A stretch of DNA of 64,000 nucleotides, taken from assembly GCA_963848525.1 (NCBI GenBank), contig CAWKDZ010000001.1, forward strand, positions 620,001 through 684,000, in the 5' to 3' direction. The translations under genes and the position numbers were made by a program. The notes below the pieces were generated by a model. That model had not been told where the DNA came from. It did not search any database and worked only from the letters and a program-made list of their open reading frames with translations. This document shows, one piece after another, positions 46,590-55,426 of the stretch (position 1 is the stretch's first letter; every line of letters begins with the position of its first letter). Source of the stretch: JACCTU01 sp963848525. GTDB taxonomy: Bacteria > Actinomycetota > Thermoleophilia > Gaiellales > Gaiellaceae.

Positions 46590-47787
46590 TTACCCTCCTG
46601 CTGTCCGGATGTGGGCGTGCGTGATCGGCACCGCTCCCGGCGCGATTCCCCTGTAGTCGTTGTCGTGGACCCGGTTGCCGACGCCCTGGTGGTCGCCGAC
46701 GGCGGCCCAGCGCTGTCGCGCGAAGCTCGACCGCCGTACCGTCGTGCGTGTCGTGCCCGCGTCGAGGTACACGCCGGCGAGCCAGCTCTCGAAGCGGCTG
46801 TCCTGGATCACGTTGTCGATGCTCGCCGGCACGCCGCCGGCGGCGGGGCTCGCCCACTCGGCGAGCAGACCGACCCGCACCGATGGGCCGATCCGCAGCC
46901 GTTGGAAGGTGCTCCGCCGCGTGAAGTGCTCCACGTACACGCCGGTGGGCGTGTTGTCGACGTCGACGAGGTCGAGGCGAAGCCCGGTCGCGGCCGTGCC
47001 CGTCCACACGCCCATCAAGGCGCAGCGGCGGACGCGCACGACGCGCACGACGCCCGGGTTCCCGACCCAGACACACGCCTCAGCCGTCCCGTTCGACGAC
47101 CGCGGCACCGCGCGCGCGACGCCTGCGACGTCGATGTCGGAGAGGACGAACGGACGCCTCAGCGTCTGCCGCGTCGGCTCGTTCGCGTCGACGAGGACGC
47201 CGTAGTCGGTGAACCCCCGCGCCTGAATCCGCATGCCCCGGAAGCCTTCGGGCTGTCGAACGACCACGCCGCTGCGGATGGCTCCGTTGCCGCGGAGGGT
47301 GACGTCGAATACGGCGGCGTTCGCAGCGGCACCCCAGACGGCGATCACGGCACCGTCGAACGTCTTGGCGGGATCGCGGACGTCAAAGGTCAGGCCGCGG
47401 ACGAGCCCGCCCGGCGGTCCGGTGTTGCTGCCGATGCTCAAACCCGCAGTCAGCACCGTTCTCGCCACGCGGCGCGCGAAGAGCCGATGCCCGTTCCGGT
47501 TGCTGAAGGGCCCCGCGGCGTCGTACCTCCCGGGCGCGAGGACGATGTTCGTCGGCGACTGGCGGCGCAGGGCCGCGGTCAGCTCGGTGGACGTCGATAC
47601 CTGGACGGCGCTGCGGGGCAGGGAATAACTCCGCGGGGCCCGTGGCTTGGGCACGACCAGCTTCGGCACGGCGACGCTCCCGGCGAGCGGGGCGTCGTTG
47701 CGTTCCCCGCCCGCGCCGACTCCTGCCGCTGCCAAGACGAGGATCGCGGCCGCGACGCAGCGCCGTCTTAACGGCGAGCCTCCCGCG
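46590..47787 (-). CDS. Secreted right-handed beta-helix protein, in frame with the sugar transferase
   Basis: A hydrophobic segment (RRRCVAAAILVLAAAGVGAG) looks like a signal peptide or anchor. It is followed by ~350 residues of short strand-turn units: NIVLAPGRYDAAGPFSNRNG, GLVRGLTFDVRDPAKTFDGA, GMRIQARGFTDYGVLVDANE, TGLRLDLVDVDNTPTGVYVE, IDNVIQDSRFESWLAGVYLD. Periodic N/D and G at turns match pectate-lyase-like beta-helices, which bind or cleave polysaccharides. It has no start codon of its own: the frame is continuous with the upstream sugar transferase. Stop at 46590, two bases before the CelD-like gene. Confidence 0.75.
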
Positions 47788-47789
47788 GC

Positions 47790-49144
47790 GCGTAGGCCCG
47801 AGCCGGGCAGCGCCGACCGAAGCACGAGCGACGCCGTTCTCACGCAGATCGCAACGTCGACCGCCAGATTCCGGTGGCGCAGGTACCAGAGGTCGTACGA
47901 GAGCTTCTCGGCCGTCTTCGCGTCGTCGTCCGCGTAGCCCGATCGCACCTGAGCCCAGCCGGTGATGCCCGGCTGCACGAGCAGCCGCCGGCTCCAATAC
48001 GGGACTTGCTGCTCGAGCCGCGCCACGAACTCGGGGCGTTCGGGCCTGGGGCCGACGATGGACATCTCACCCTTCACCACGTTCCAGAGCTGGGGAAGCT
48101 CGTCCAGGTGGAGCCGCCGGAGCACGCGGCCGACGGACGTCGCCCGCGAATCGACCGCGCCCGACCACTGCGGGCGCCCGTCCGCCTCTGCGTCGAGCCT
48201 CATCGTGCGGAACTTGAGGATCGTGAACGGTTGGCCGCGCTCCCCGAGCCGGGTCTGACGGTAGAGCACCGGCCCGCTCGCGCGGACCAGGAGCGCGATC
48301 ACGGGAACGAGCGGCAGCACGAGCACGCCGACGATCGCGGCTGCGACGAGGTCGAACGCGCGCTTCCACACAGCGCGCGTAGACGGGGAGCCGGAGATGG
48401 ACCAGCCCCATGAACCAGGCCGGCGAGACGTGTTCGAGCGGTACCCGTCCAAAGACGTGTTCGTAGAACCCCGCGATGCCCACGACTCGGCACTCCGTCC
48501 CGGCGGCGTCGAGGAGCCGCTCGATCGCCACGGTGCAGGCCTGCTCGTCGGCGAGCACGACCAGGTCCGGTCGCTGAGCGGCGACGAGCTCGCCGAGCGC
48601 CTCCAGGGTCGTCAGGCAGCGGTCCGGATCCGGTTCGGACGGCTCCTCGAGCTCGATCGACGCGACGAGCAGGAAGGCCCTGGCACACCGCGACTCGAGC
48701 TCCTTCGTCACGCTGTCGATGAGCGGACCACGGCCGATCACGAGCACGCGCTGGCGACCCGCGGAGGTCTTGCGGACGAACCACTCCCAGACCACGGCCG
48801 AGACGAACACACCCACGGCAAGAGCGAGCAGCAGCTCCGTGTCGAGGCCCTGGCCGGGAAGCTGCGGGTTGAGGGCGGCGACGGTGACCAGGCCGGTCGC
48901 CAGTGCCGAGGGCCGCGGGAAGCGCCACGCCGAGCGAAGCCGGCACGGCGGCGAACGCGTGCGAGAGCGTCACGAGCCAGACCGCGGTCGCGATCGTGGC
49001 CGCGACGAACTCCTCGATCCCGACGGGCCGCCCGGCCGCGTAGGGGAAGAAGACGGCGAGCCAGATCGCCGCGGCTGCGCCGACTTTGGCGAGCGGTCTC
49101 GCGGGCTCGACCGGCGACAGCCGTGCTCGAGCAGCTAGTCGCAT
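47790..49144 (-). CDS. Polyprenyl-phosphate sugar-1-phosphate transferase (WcaJ/PssY type; two frame breaks)
   Basis: ATG 49144 begins MRLAARARLSPVEPARPLAK and several helices. At ~48915 the frame changes and runs GVFVSAVVWEWFVRKTSAGR into a Rossmann-like middle domain (RVLVIGRGPLIDSVTKELES). At ~48372 it changes again, into the catalytic C-terminal part: VWKRAFDLVAAAIVGVLVLP, LYRQTRLGERGQPFTILKFR, SIVGPRPERPEFVARLEQQV, QPGITGWAQVRSGYADDDAK, LSYDLWYLRHRN. This enzyme starts repeat-unit synthesis by transferring sugar-1-P to undecaprenyl phosphate. The domain order of a full PGPT is preserved, so the breaks look like sequence errors. No stop separates it from the beta-helix protein. Confidence 0.85.
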
Positions 49145-49482
49145 CGCTCCGTTCCTCCCGCGTGGCGGGCGCGCAAGACGACCTTCGCGGTCTGGGCGTT
49201 CCGGAAGCGGACGACGAGCACGTCGCGGCCGCCCAGGTACGTCCCGTAGGTCCCGCGCAGGGTGCCGGCGCGCCGGCAGTCGAGGAAGACCTGGTCGCCG
49301 TACCGTGCGAGCCGGGTCACCCGGCATCCGATCGGCGCGCCGGCGACGCGCACCTCGTCGCCCTGCTCGAGGACGATCGCCTCGTCGACGGCTGCGCTGA
49401 CCGAGCTCGAGACCCCCGCGAGCGACGGCCAGACGAGCAGGAGCGTCGCCGCCAGGAGGCCGATGATCGACAGGAGTCTCAT
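49135..49482 (-). CDS. Small secreted protein of unknown function
   Basis: 115 residues from ATG 49482. Signal peptide SIIGLLAATLLLVWPSLAGV, then a beta-rich domain (IVLEQGDEVRVAGAPIGCRV, then RLARYGDQVFLDCRRAGTLR) with three cysteines. The stop overlaps the sugar transferase start by ten bases, implying co-translation. No family was recognised. Confidence 0.6.
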   Translation of the reverse strand: MRLLSIIGLLAATLLLVWPSLAGVSSSVSAAVDEAIVLEQGDEVRVAGAPIGCRVTRLARYGDQVFLDCRRAGTLRGTYGTYLGGRDVLVVRFRNAQTAKVVLRARHAGGTERCD

Positions 49483-49512
49483 CTGCTGCCCTTCCCGGCC
49501 GGGAGCTCCACG

Positions 49513-49821
49513 GTGTCCCGGCCTGCTGCTCGGGTACGGTCTCTGCGATGGCGCGGAAAGCCACCTGCCCGGCGGTCCGCTCGCCCTTCGCGCGTCGTCT
49601 ACCGCGACGCCGAGGGCCGGGAGACCGACGATCCAAGGGACGCCGTCCAGGGCGAGGTCCTCGATTACGGACATGCCCGCCCCGTACGACGAATCAAGTT
49701 CTTCCTGGACCGGAAGGAACTCCCCTGGCTCCCGGTCAGCGAGCCGGCGTTCCTGCTCTGGGTGTTGGTCGGTTTCCTGCTCATCTGGTCCACCGTCGCG
49801 GTCGTCCTCACGCTCACCTGA
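49513..49821 (+). CDS. Small single-pass membrane protein
   Basis: 102 residues from GTG 49513. Basic N-terminus, a charged middle (VVYRDAEGRETDDPRDAVQG) and a C-terminal helix (FLLWVLVGFLLIWSTVAVVL). ATG 49548 in another frame is a possible start if one base is wrong near 49600. It ends adjacent to the stop of the convergent repeat protein. Function unknown. Confidence 0.55.
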   Translation: MSRPAARVRSLRWRGKPPARRSARPSRVVYRDAEGRETDDPRDAVQGEVLDYGHARPVRRIKFFLDRKELPWLPVSEPAFLLWVLVGFLLIWSTVAVVLTLT

Positions 49822-52800
49822 TCAGACTTGCGTCCGCGGCCAGCGAAGCCGGGTCGCCCAGAACCACACCGTCAGGAAGGCCATGTAGACCGTGCCGAGG
49901 ACGATTCCGAGCTGCATGAGCAGTCGGTTGTCCGAGGCTTCGTCGAAGTCGTCTTCGGCGAGTCGGCCCGCACCGCGCATGAACCCGTCTCGGAGCTCGC
50001 TGACGAACCCGTCGACGAACCGGCGGTCGTGTTGCTCCTGGCTCGATGAGGTGCTCGTCGCACCAGTGCCGCCGATCGCGCCCACGCGGGACGCTACGGT
50101 CGCCACGCTGCGCGACATGTTGCTGCCCACGTAGCACGGGATCAGGCGGGCGTTCGTGAACATGATCTGAGCACCCGAGAGACACTGGCCGGAGGAGGCA
50201 GCGCGACCGGCGAGCGTCATGCCCGCGAGAGTCACGGCCACCGCGGTGATGAGCGAGCCGGCTTCCGTCCCGGGAGCGATGCCCGCCAGGATGTCGCCGA
50301 GCGGATCGCCGTCCGTTGTGCCGACGATCGTGCCGTCCACTGCCGGCTCGAACGCGGTCTCGATCGCGGCCGGTACGGCGGTGATCGGAGTACTCGCGAC
50401 TGCCTGGTCGACTGCACCCGCAAGCGGCTCTGCGAAGGCCGGGGCAACCGCGGCCGTCGTCGCGCTCACCGTCTCTGCGAGCGGCTGTGTGACTTCCGGC
50501 AGAACCTGCGCGACCGGGGTTGCGGTCGTGGGGACCGTTTCGTTCACCGTCTGGACGACAGGCGCGATGCTCTCCACGACCGGTGCCACGGTGTTGCCGA
50601 CCGGCTCGACCTCGCCCGCGACCTCGCTCACCGGCTGTGCGATCGGCGCAACGCTCTCGACGAGCGGCGCGGTGACGGTCTCGACGGGCGCCACGACCTC
50701 GGCAACGACTTCCTCGACCGGCTGAGTCAGAGGCGCAACGCTCTCGACGAGCGGCGTCACCGTATTCTCGATCGGCGCGGTCACCGCACTCAGCGGCTCC
50801 GCGACAGGCGTCGTGACGATGTTGACGGTCGCCGCGACGGTCTCGGTCAAGGGCTCGGCCACTGTCGTGACTGCCTCCACGGTTGTGGTCGCGGCCTCGG
50901 CGACAGGCTCAGTCACGCTCGCCGCAGCCTCGACCAGCGGCTCGACAGGACTCGCGACCGTCTCCACGGTCGACGCGACGGACTCGGTCAAAGGCTCGGC
51001 CACTGTCGTGACCGCCTCCACGGTTGTCGTCGTCGCCTCGGCGACAGGCTCAGTCACGCTCGCCGCAGCCTCGACCAGCGGCTCCACAGGACTCGCGACC
51101 GTCTCCACAGTCGCCGCGACGGACTCGGTCAAGGGCTCGGACTGCGAGACGACCTCGGCCACAGGCTCAGCCGTCCCGCAACGGTCTCGGCGGCAGCAGC
51201 AGCGGCTCAGCGCGCGCACCGCCAGGGCTCGGCCACTGTCGTGACCGCCTCCACGGTCGTCGTCGTCGCCTCGGCCACCGGCTCGGTCACGCTCGCCGCA
51301 GCCTCGACCAGCGGCTCAACAGGACTCGCGACCGTCTCCACAGTCGCCGCGATCGTCTCGGCAACCGGCTCGGCCGCCGCGGCCACCGTCTCGGTCAAAG
51401 GCTCGGCAGGCGTCGTCAACACTTCTGCCGTCGTTGCCGCGACCTCGGCCACGGGCTCGGCAGCAGCGGTCAGCGGCTCAGCCGTCGACGTCACCGCCTC
51501 CGCGACGGGCTCGGCAGCCGTCGTGACCGCTTCCACAGTTGTCGTCGCGACCTCGGCCACAGGCTCCGTCACGCTCGCGGCAGCCTCGACCAGCGGCTCG
51601 GCAGAGCTCGCGACCGTCTCCACGGTCGACGCGACCGTCTCGGCAACCGGCTCGGCTGCCGCGGCCGCCGTTTCCGCGACCGGCGAAGCCGTCGCCACCG
51701 CTTCGGCCGTCGTCGCCGCGACCTCGGCCACAGGCTCCGTTACGCTCGCCGCAGCCTCGACCAGCGGCTCGACAGGGGTCGCGACCGTCTCCACGGTCGA
51801 CGCGATCGTCTCGGCAACCGGCTCGGCCGCCGCGACCGTCTCGGTCAAGGGCTCCGCCGCCGCCGTGACCGCCTCTACGGTTGTCGTCGCGGCCTCGGCA
51901 ACAGGCTCGGTCGCGGTCGCCGCAGCCTCGACCAGCGGCTCCACAGGACTCGCGACCATCTCCACGGTCGCCGCGACCGTCTCGGCAACCGGCTCGGCCG
52001 CCGCGGCCACCGTCTCCGCGACCGGCGAAGCCGTCACCACCGCTTCTGCCGTCGTCGCCGCGGCCTCGGCCACAGGCTCGACAGCAGCGGTCAGCGGCTC
52101 AGCCGTCGACGTCACCGCCTCCGCGACGGGCTCGGCAGCCGTCGTGACCGCCTCCACGGTTGTCGTCGTCGCCTCGGCCACAGGCTCCGTCACGCTCGCC
52201 GCAGCCTCGACCAGCGGCTCCACAGGACTCGCGACCATCTCGACGGTCGCCGCGACTGTCTCGGCAACCGGCTCGGCCGCCGCGGCCACCGTCTCCGCGA
52301 CCGGCGAAGCCGTCGTCACCGCTTCTGCCGTCGTCGCCGCGACCTCGGCCACAGGCTCGGCAGCAGCGCTCAGCGGCTCGGCCGTCGACGTAACCGCCTC
52401 CGCGACGGGCTCCGCAGCCGCCGAGACCGTCGCGGCAGTTTCGACCGGTTCCGCTGCAGCAGCGAGAGTCTCTGTTGCGCTCGACATCGCGTCGGGCGCC
52501 GGAACGTCCGGAACAACCTCCACGGTCGGCAGTGCCTCTGTCGGCGCACCCGGCAAGGAAGTCGCAACCGCCTCCGTCAGGGCGCCCGGCGCGGAGTCGG
52601 CCGCTTCGCTCGCGGTCGTCAACGCAGAGATCGGCTCGCTCGCGGTCGGCACCGGTGCTTCGGGGACCGCGGCGGAAATCGGCTCGGTGGTCGGCGTCTC
52701 CTCCGCGACGGGCGTCGCGGGTGACGCGGAAGTCGTCTCGGCGCTGGGGGCTGCCGGTACCTCGGCGGTCGGCTGCGCCGCGGGCTGACTTGCGGGAGCC

Positions 52801-53035
52801 GACGCTTCGGGCTCAGTCGCAGGCGCAGGAGGCGGAGCAGCCGGCGCAGTCGGGGCAGCCGTCGCGACCGTCTCTGGCACCTGAGTCACGGTCTCGATCG
52901 CCGGCGCTGCGGGCCGCTACCGCCTCGACGGGCGCAACCGCTTCTGCGACGGGCGGGGCCGGATGTCTCCGGTAACGGCGGCGCAGTTGTTGTCTGTTGG
53001 CCGAGGCTCGGTGCGGTGACTGTCAGTTCGCTCAC
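49822..53035 (-). CDS. Large Ala/Thr/Val/Glu/Pro repeat protein with C-terminal membrane anchor (about three frame breaks)
   Basis: GTG 53035 begins VSELTVTAPSLGQQTTTAPP; frame changes at ~52960, ~52905 and ~51215 join the segments to the stop at 49822 (~1,070 residues). The core is built from 18-, 11- and 7-residue units that begin EP: EPVAETVAATVEMVASPV, EPLVEAAASVT, EPLTAAA. These combine into a ~93-residue higher-order repeat, copied about four times, with degenerate copies toward the C-terminus. The 7/11/18 spacing keeps a hydrophobic stripe, as in amphipathic hendecad helices. A unique C-terminal ~150 residues ends in a helix (LGIVLGTVYMAFLTVWFWAT) and basic tail. No N-terminal signal is evident. 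Family unknown. Confidence 0.7.
50740..52480 (-). repeat. ~279-bp higher-order repeat array inside the EP-repeat gene
   Basis: Near-identical DNA blocks recur, for example the stretch encoding ASPVEPLVEAAASVTEPVAE appears at about 50930, 51060, 51300, 51590, 51760, 51950 and 52200. Because the units are multiples of three and lack stops, two other frames on the opposite strand also stay open for >500 codons. Such arrays are prone to copy-number change and assembly collapse. Confidence 0.8.
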
Positions 53036-53161
53036 GGTCGGATCCTCCGTCGCTCGGGTCGCTCTGTAGTGCTCTAACTCCGCACCGCCGCGCCCGAGGC
53101 CGGGGTGTTTGCCCAAACTTCATCGGGGGAATTGCTCGAAAGGCGTCCGACCACCTACTGC

Positions 53162-53224
53162 GGAGGAAGGTCGATGGGAGAGCGAAGCGGCACAGCCGCG
53201 CGGGCATGGAACCGCCGCCGGTGA
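53162..53224 (+). promoter_or_regulatory. Strong Shine-Dalgarno and possible 16-residue leader peptide before the response regulator
   Basis: GGAGGAAGG at 53162-53170 stands seven bases before ATG 53174, which opens a 16-codon frame (MGERSGTAARAWNRRR) ending TGA at 53222-53224, across the response-regulator ATG at 53206. The regulator ATG itself has no Shine-Dalgarno. Either the peptide is a translational leader, or one missing base hides a longer regulator N-terminus starting at 53174. Confidence 0.45.
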
Positions 53225-53908
53225 GCTTGACACCGCCGCCCGTGCTCGTTGCCGATGCGGACGAATCTGCGCGCACGGAGCTCGCGAGCTTGCTGCACGC
53301 GGCGGGTTATCCGGTCGTCGAGGCGTCGACGGGCGAAGAGGCCCTCGCTGCGGTTCGCGAAACGAACCCGTGCGCTGCGCTGCTCGAGATCCCGCTCGGC
53401 GGCCTGTCCGGCTACGAGGTCTGCCGAACGTTGCAGGAGGAGCTCGGGTGAGAGCGTTCCCGTCATGTTCGTCTCGGGAGTGCGAACCGAATCGTACGAT
53501 CGCGTGGCCGGTCTGCTGGTCGGAGCGAGCGATTACCTCGTCAAGCCGTATGCCCCGGACGAGTTACTCACCCGCGTGCGCAACTTGTTACGCCGGTCGC
53601 GACCGTTGCCCGCGGCGATCTTCCGGAAGCTGACGCGCCGGGAGCGGGAAGTGCTCCAGCTGCTGGCAGACGGCTACCGGCAGGAGGAGATCGCCCAGCG
53701 TCTGTTCATCACGAGGAAGACCGTCGGGGCCCACGTCGTGAACGTTCTTCGCAAGCTCGGCGTGAGAAGCCAGGCGCAGGCTGTTGCGATGGCCTATCGC
53801 GGCGAGCTGGTGGGAGCCGACGCGGACGGGCTCGGCTCCGCCGGCGGCACGGGAGCCCGCCTCCCGGAGAGTGCCGCCCTGACCGCAGGCACCCAGACGT
53901 CGGTGTAG
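53206..53908 (+). CDS. NarL/LuxR-type response regulator with Glu at the phosphorylation site (one frame break)
   Basis: The receiver domain starts PVLVADADESARTELASLLH (acidic pair) and reaches CAALLEIPLGGLSGYEVCRT, where the expected phosphoacceptor Asp is Glu. An extra G at 53446-53448 stops the first frame; the next frame continues SVPVMFVSGV and ASDYLVKPYAPDELLTRVRN, with the conserved Ser and Lys. The output domain is LTRREREVLQLLADGYRQEE, then FITRKTVGAHVVNVLRKLGV, a LuxR helix-turn-helix. About 233 residues once joined. No histidine kinase lies nearby. It is divergent from the EP-repeat gene, its most obvious candidate target (inference). Confidence 0.82.
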
Positions 53909-53990
53909 GGGCTCGACTGCGGACGCCGTGTGGCTGGGTGCGGAGCCGCTCGACACCGACGGCGACTCCGCGCGTCAGTCCTCGCCGACT

Positions 53991-54030
53991 CTTTCAAAGC
54001 CGTAGCGCGGGTTCGAATCCGCTTGGGGCA
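53991..54030 (+). mobile_element. 3'-half copy of tRNA-Glu: candidate attR of a genomic island
   Basis: CTTTCAAAGCCGTAGCGCGG followed by GTTCGAATCC and GCTTGGGGCA matches bases 34816-34856 of tRNA-Glu at 38 of 41 positions, same orientation. It starts in the anticodon loop and ends exactly at the discriminator base. No 5' half is present, so it is not a functional tRNA. Intact tRNA on one side and a 3' fragment 19 kb away is the usual footprint of tyrosine-recombinase islands. No integrase remains in the interval. Confidence 0.75.
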
Positions 54031-54055
54031 CGTTCGCCGGGGTTTGGCGCAGCGC

Positions 54056-54075
54056 GCGCGCGGTAGACCGCGCGC
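54056..54075. other. Hairpin abutting the DUF2254 start codon
   Basis: GCGCGCGG and CCGCGCGC form a perfect 8-bp stem around TAGA, ending one base before ATG 54076. It would occupy the ribosome-binding region of the mRNA. The preceding CGGGGTTTGGCGCAGC (54038-54053) also resembles the 5' end of a tRNA-Pro gene, perhaps by chance. Confidence 0.5.
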
Positions 54076-55380
54076 ATGCGGCTGTTTCGGCTCTGGGATT
54101 ACCTGCGCACGCGGCTCTGGTTCGTCCCCAGTCTCTGCGTGCTCGGGGGTGTGCTGCTCTCCCTGGGCACGATCGCCCTCGAGCAGAAGGTCGGCCCGCT
54201 GCTCCCAGGGTCCCTCTCGCCGGACCCGGACGCCGCCCTTGCGATCGCGATGAGCGTGGCGACGTCGATGGTGACGCTCACCGGTCTCGTCCTGACGATC
54301 ACGATGGTCGTGGTTCAGCTCGCGATGGGCCAGTTCTCGCCGCGCGTGCTCCGCGCGATCCTCCGCGACCGTCCGAGCCAGGTCGCGATCGGCGTGTTCG
54401 TTGCGACGTTCGCCCACGCCGTGCTCGTGATGCGGGAAGTGCGGACGCCCTCCGGCGACGACGAGGGCTACGTCCCGAGCCTGGCCGTCCTCGTGGCGTT
54501 CGTCCTCGTGCTCGTCAGCGTCGTCGTTCTCGTCGCGTACGTGAACCACATCGGACAGTCGCTTCGCGTCGCGTCGCTGATCGAGTCGGTGGGTGACGAG
54601 ACGCGCGAGCTGATCGACAAGGTCTATCCGCGTTCGGCCGAACCGGAGGAGGACAAGCGTGAGCCACCTCCCGAGCGAGAGCCCGACCGCGAGATCCCCG
54701 CCCCCCGCCGCGGGGTCCTGTACCGCGTTCAGCCGGACGAGCTCGTCGAGCTCGCGACGGAGGCGGATGCCGTGCTGGAGCTCGTGCCTCGGATCGGCGA
54801 CTTCGTTCCCGAAGGCGCACCGCTCGTGCGCGTGCACTGCGACGGAGAGCTGGAGGACGAACGCGTGACGCGCTCGCTCGCGCTGGGCAAGGAGCGAACG
54901 ATGCACGAGGACGTTGCCTACGGCTTCCGGATGCTCGTCGACGTCGCGCAGCGGTCGATCTCGCCTGCGATGGGTGACCCGACGACGGCGACCCAGGCGA
55001 TCGATCGCCTGCACGATTGCCTGCGCCAACTCGCAGTCCGGCCCTTCCCGACCGGCCACTACTACGACGACGGCGGCCGGCTCCGACTCGTCATGCCGGC
55101 ACTCTCGTGGCGCGGATACGTCGACCTGGCACTCGAGGAGCTGCGTCAGGACGCGAACACCTCGGTGCAGGTGCTCCGCCGGGTCCAGGCGATGCTCCAG
55201 GACCTGCTCGTGGTCGCGCCCCCGGACCGACGCCCGGCGCTCGAGCGCCAGCTCGAGCTCTTCGAGCGGCGCATCCAGGAGACGTTCGACGACGACGAGG
55301 ACCGCCGCGTGGCACTCCAGCCGGACATGCAGGGGCTCGGCTCCGGCAGCGAAGCGTTTCTTCAGTCGACGAAGGGCTGA
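54076..55380 (+). CDS. DUF2254 membrane protein
   Basis: 434 residues from ATG 54076. Four N-terminal helices (SLCVLGGVLLSLGTIALEQK; VTLTGLVLTITMVVVQLAMG; VAIGVFVATFAHAVLVMREV; AVLVAFVLVLVSVVVLVAYV) are followed by NHIGQSLRVASLIESVGDET and a soluble domain with RTMHEDVAYGFRMLVDVAQR-type and ISPAMGDPTTATQAIDRLHD segments. These are the signature of DUF2254, an uncharacterised family. It stands just outside the proposed island boundary. Confidence 0.88.
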   Translation: MRLFRLWDYLRTRLWFVPSLCVLGGVLLSLGTIALEQKVGPLLPGSLSPDPDAALAIAMSVATSMVTLTGLVLTITMVVVQLAMGQFSPRVLRAILRDRPSQVAIGVFVATFAHAVLVMREVRTPSGDDEGYVPSLAVLVAFVLVLVSVVVLVAYVNHIGQSLRVASLIESVGDETRELIDKVYPRSAEPEEDKREPPPEREPDREIPAPRRGVLYRVQPDELVELATEADAVLELVPRIGDFVPEGAPLVRVHCDGELEDERVTRSLALGKERTMHEDVAYGFRMLVDVAQRSISPAMGDPTTATQAIDRLHDCLRQLAVRPFPTGHYYDDGGRLRLVMPALSWRGYVDLALEELRQDANTSVQVLRRVQAMLQDLLVVAPPDRRPALERQLELFERRIQETFDDDEDRRVALQPDMQGLGSGSEAFLQSTKG

Positions 55381-55426
55381 CGGCCCGGGCCTCCGTGCGC
55401 TTCGTGGTCCGGCTCGCCTCTAGCGC

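Noticed and set aside
50740..52480. CRISPR-like array
   Set aside because: Repeated blocks are contiguous, in frame and protein-coding, with no unique spacers or cas genes.
51241..52788. Long plus-strand open frames (over 500 codons) of Ser/Ala/Thr/Val repeats
   Set aside because: They are antisense shadows of the minus-strand EP-repeat gene, kept open because the repeat units lack stops in several frames. Only the minus frame continues into a unique domain with a membrane helix and a plausible start.
53991..54030. A second functional tRNA-Glu gene
   Set aside because: Only the 3' half is present, with a deletion in the T/acceptor region; no D arm or 5' acceptor strand.
54038..54053. 5' fragment of a tRNA-Pro gene (CGGGGTTTGGCGCAGC)
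   Set aside because: Sixteen bases of similarity without any further tRNA structure; could be chance. Noted only as a possibility.
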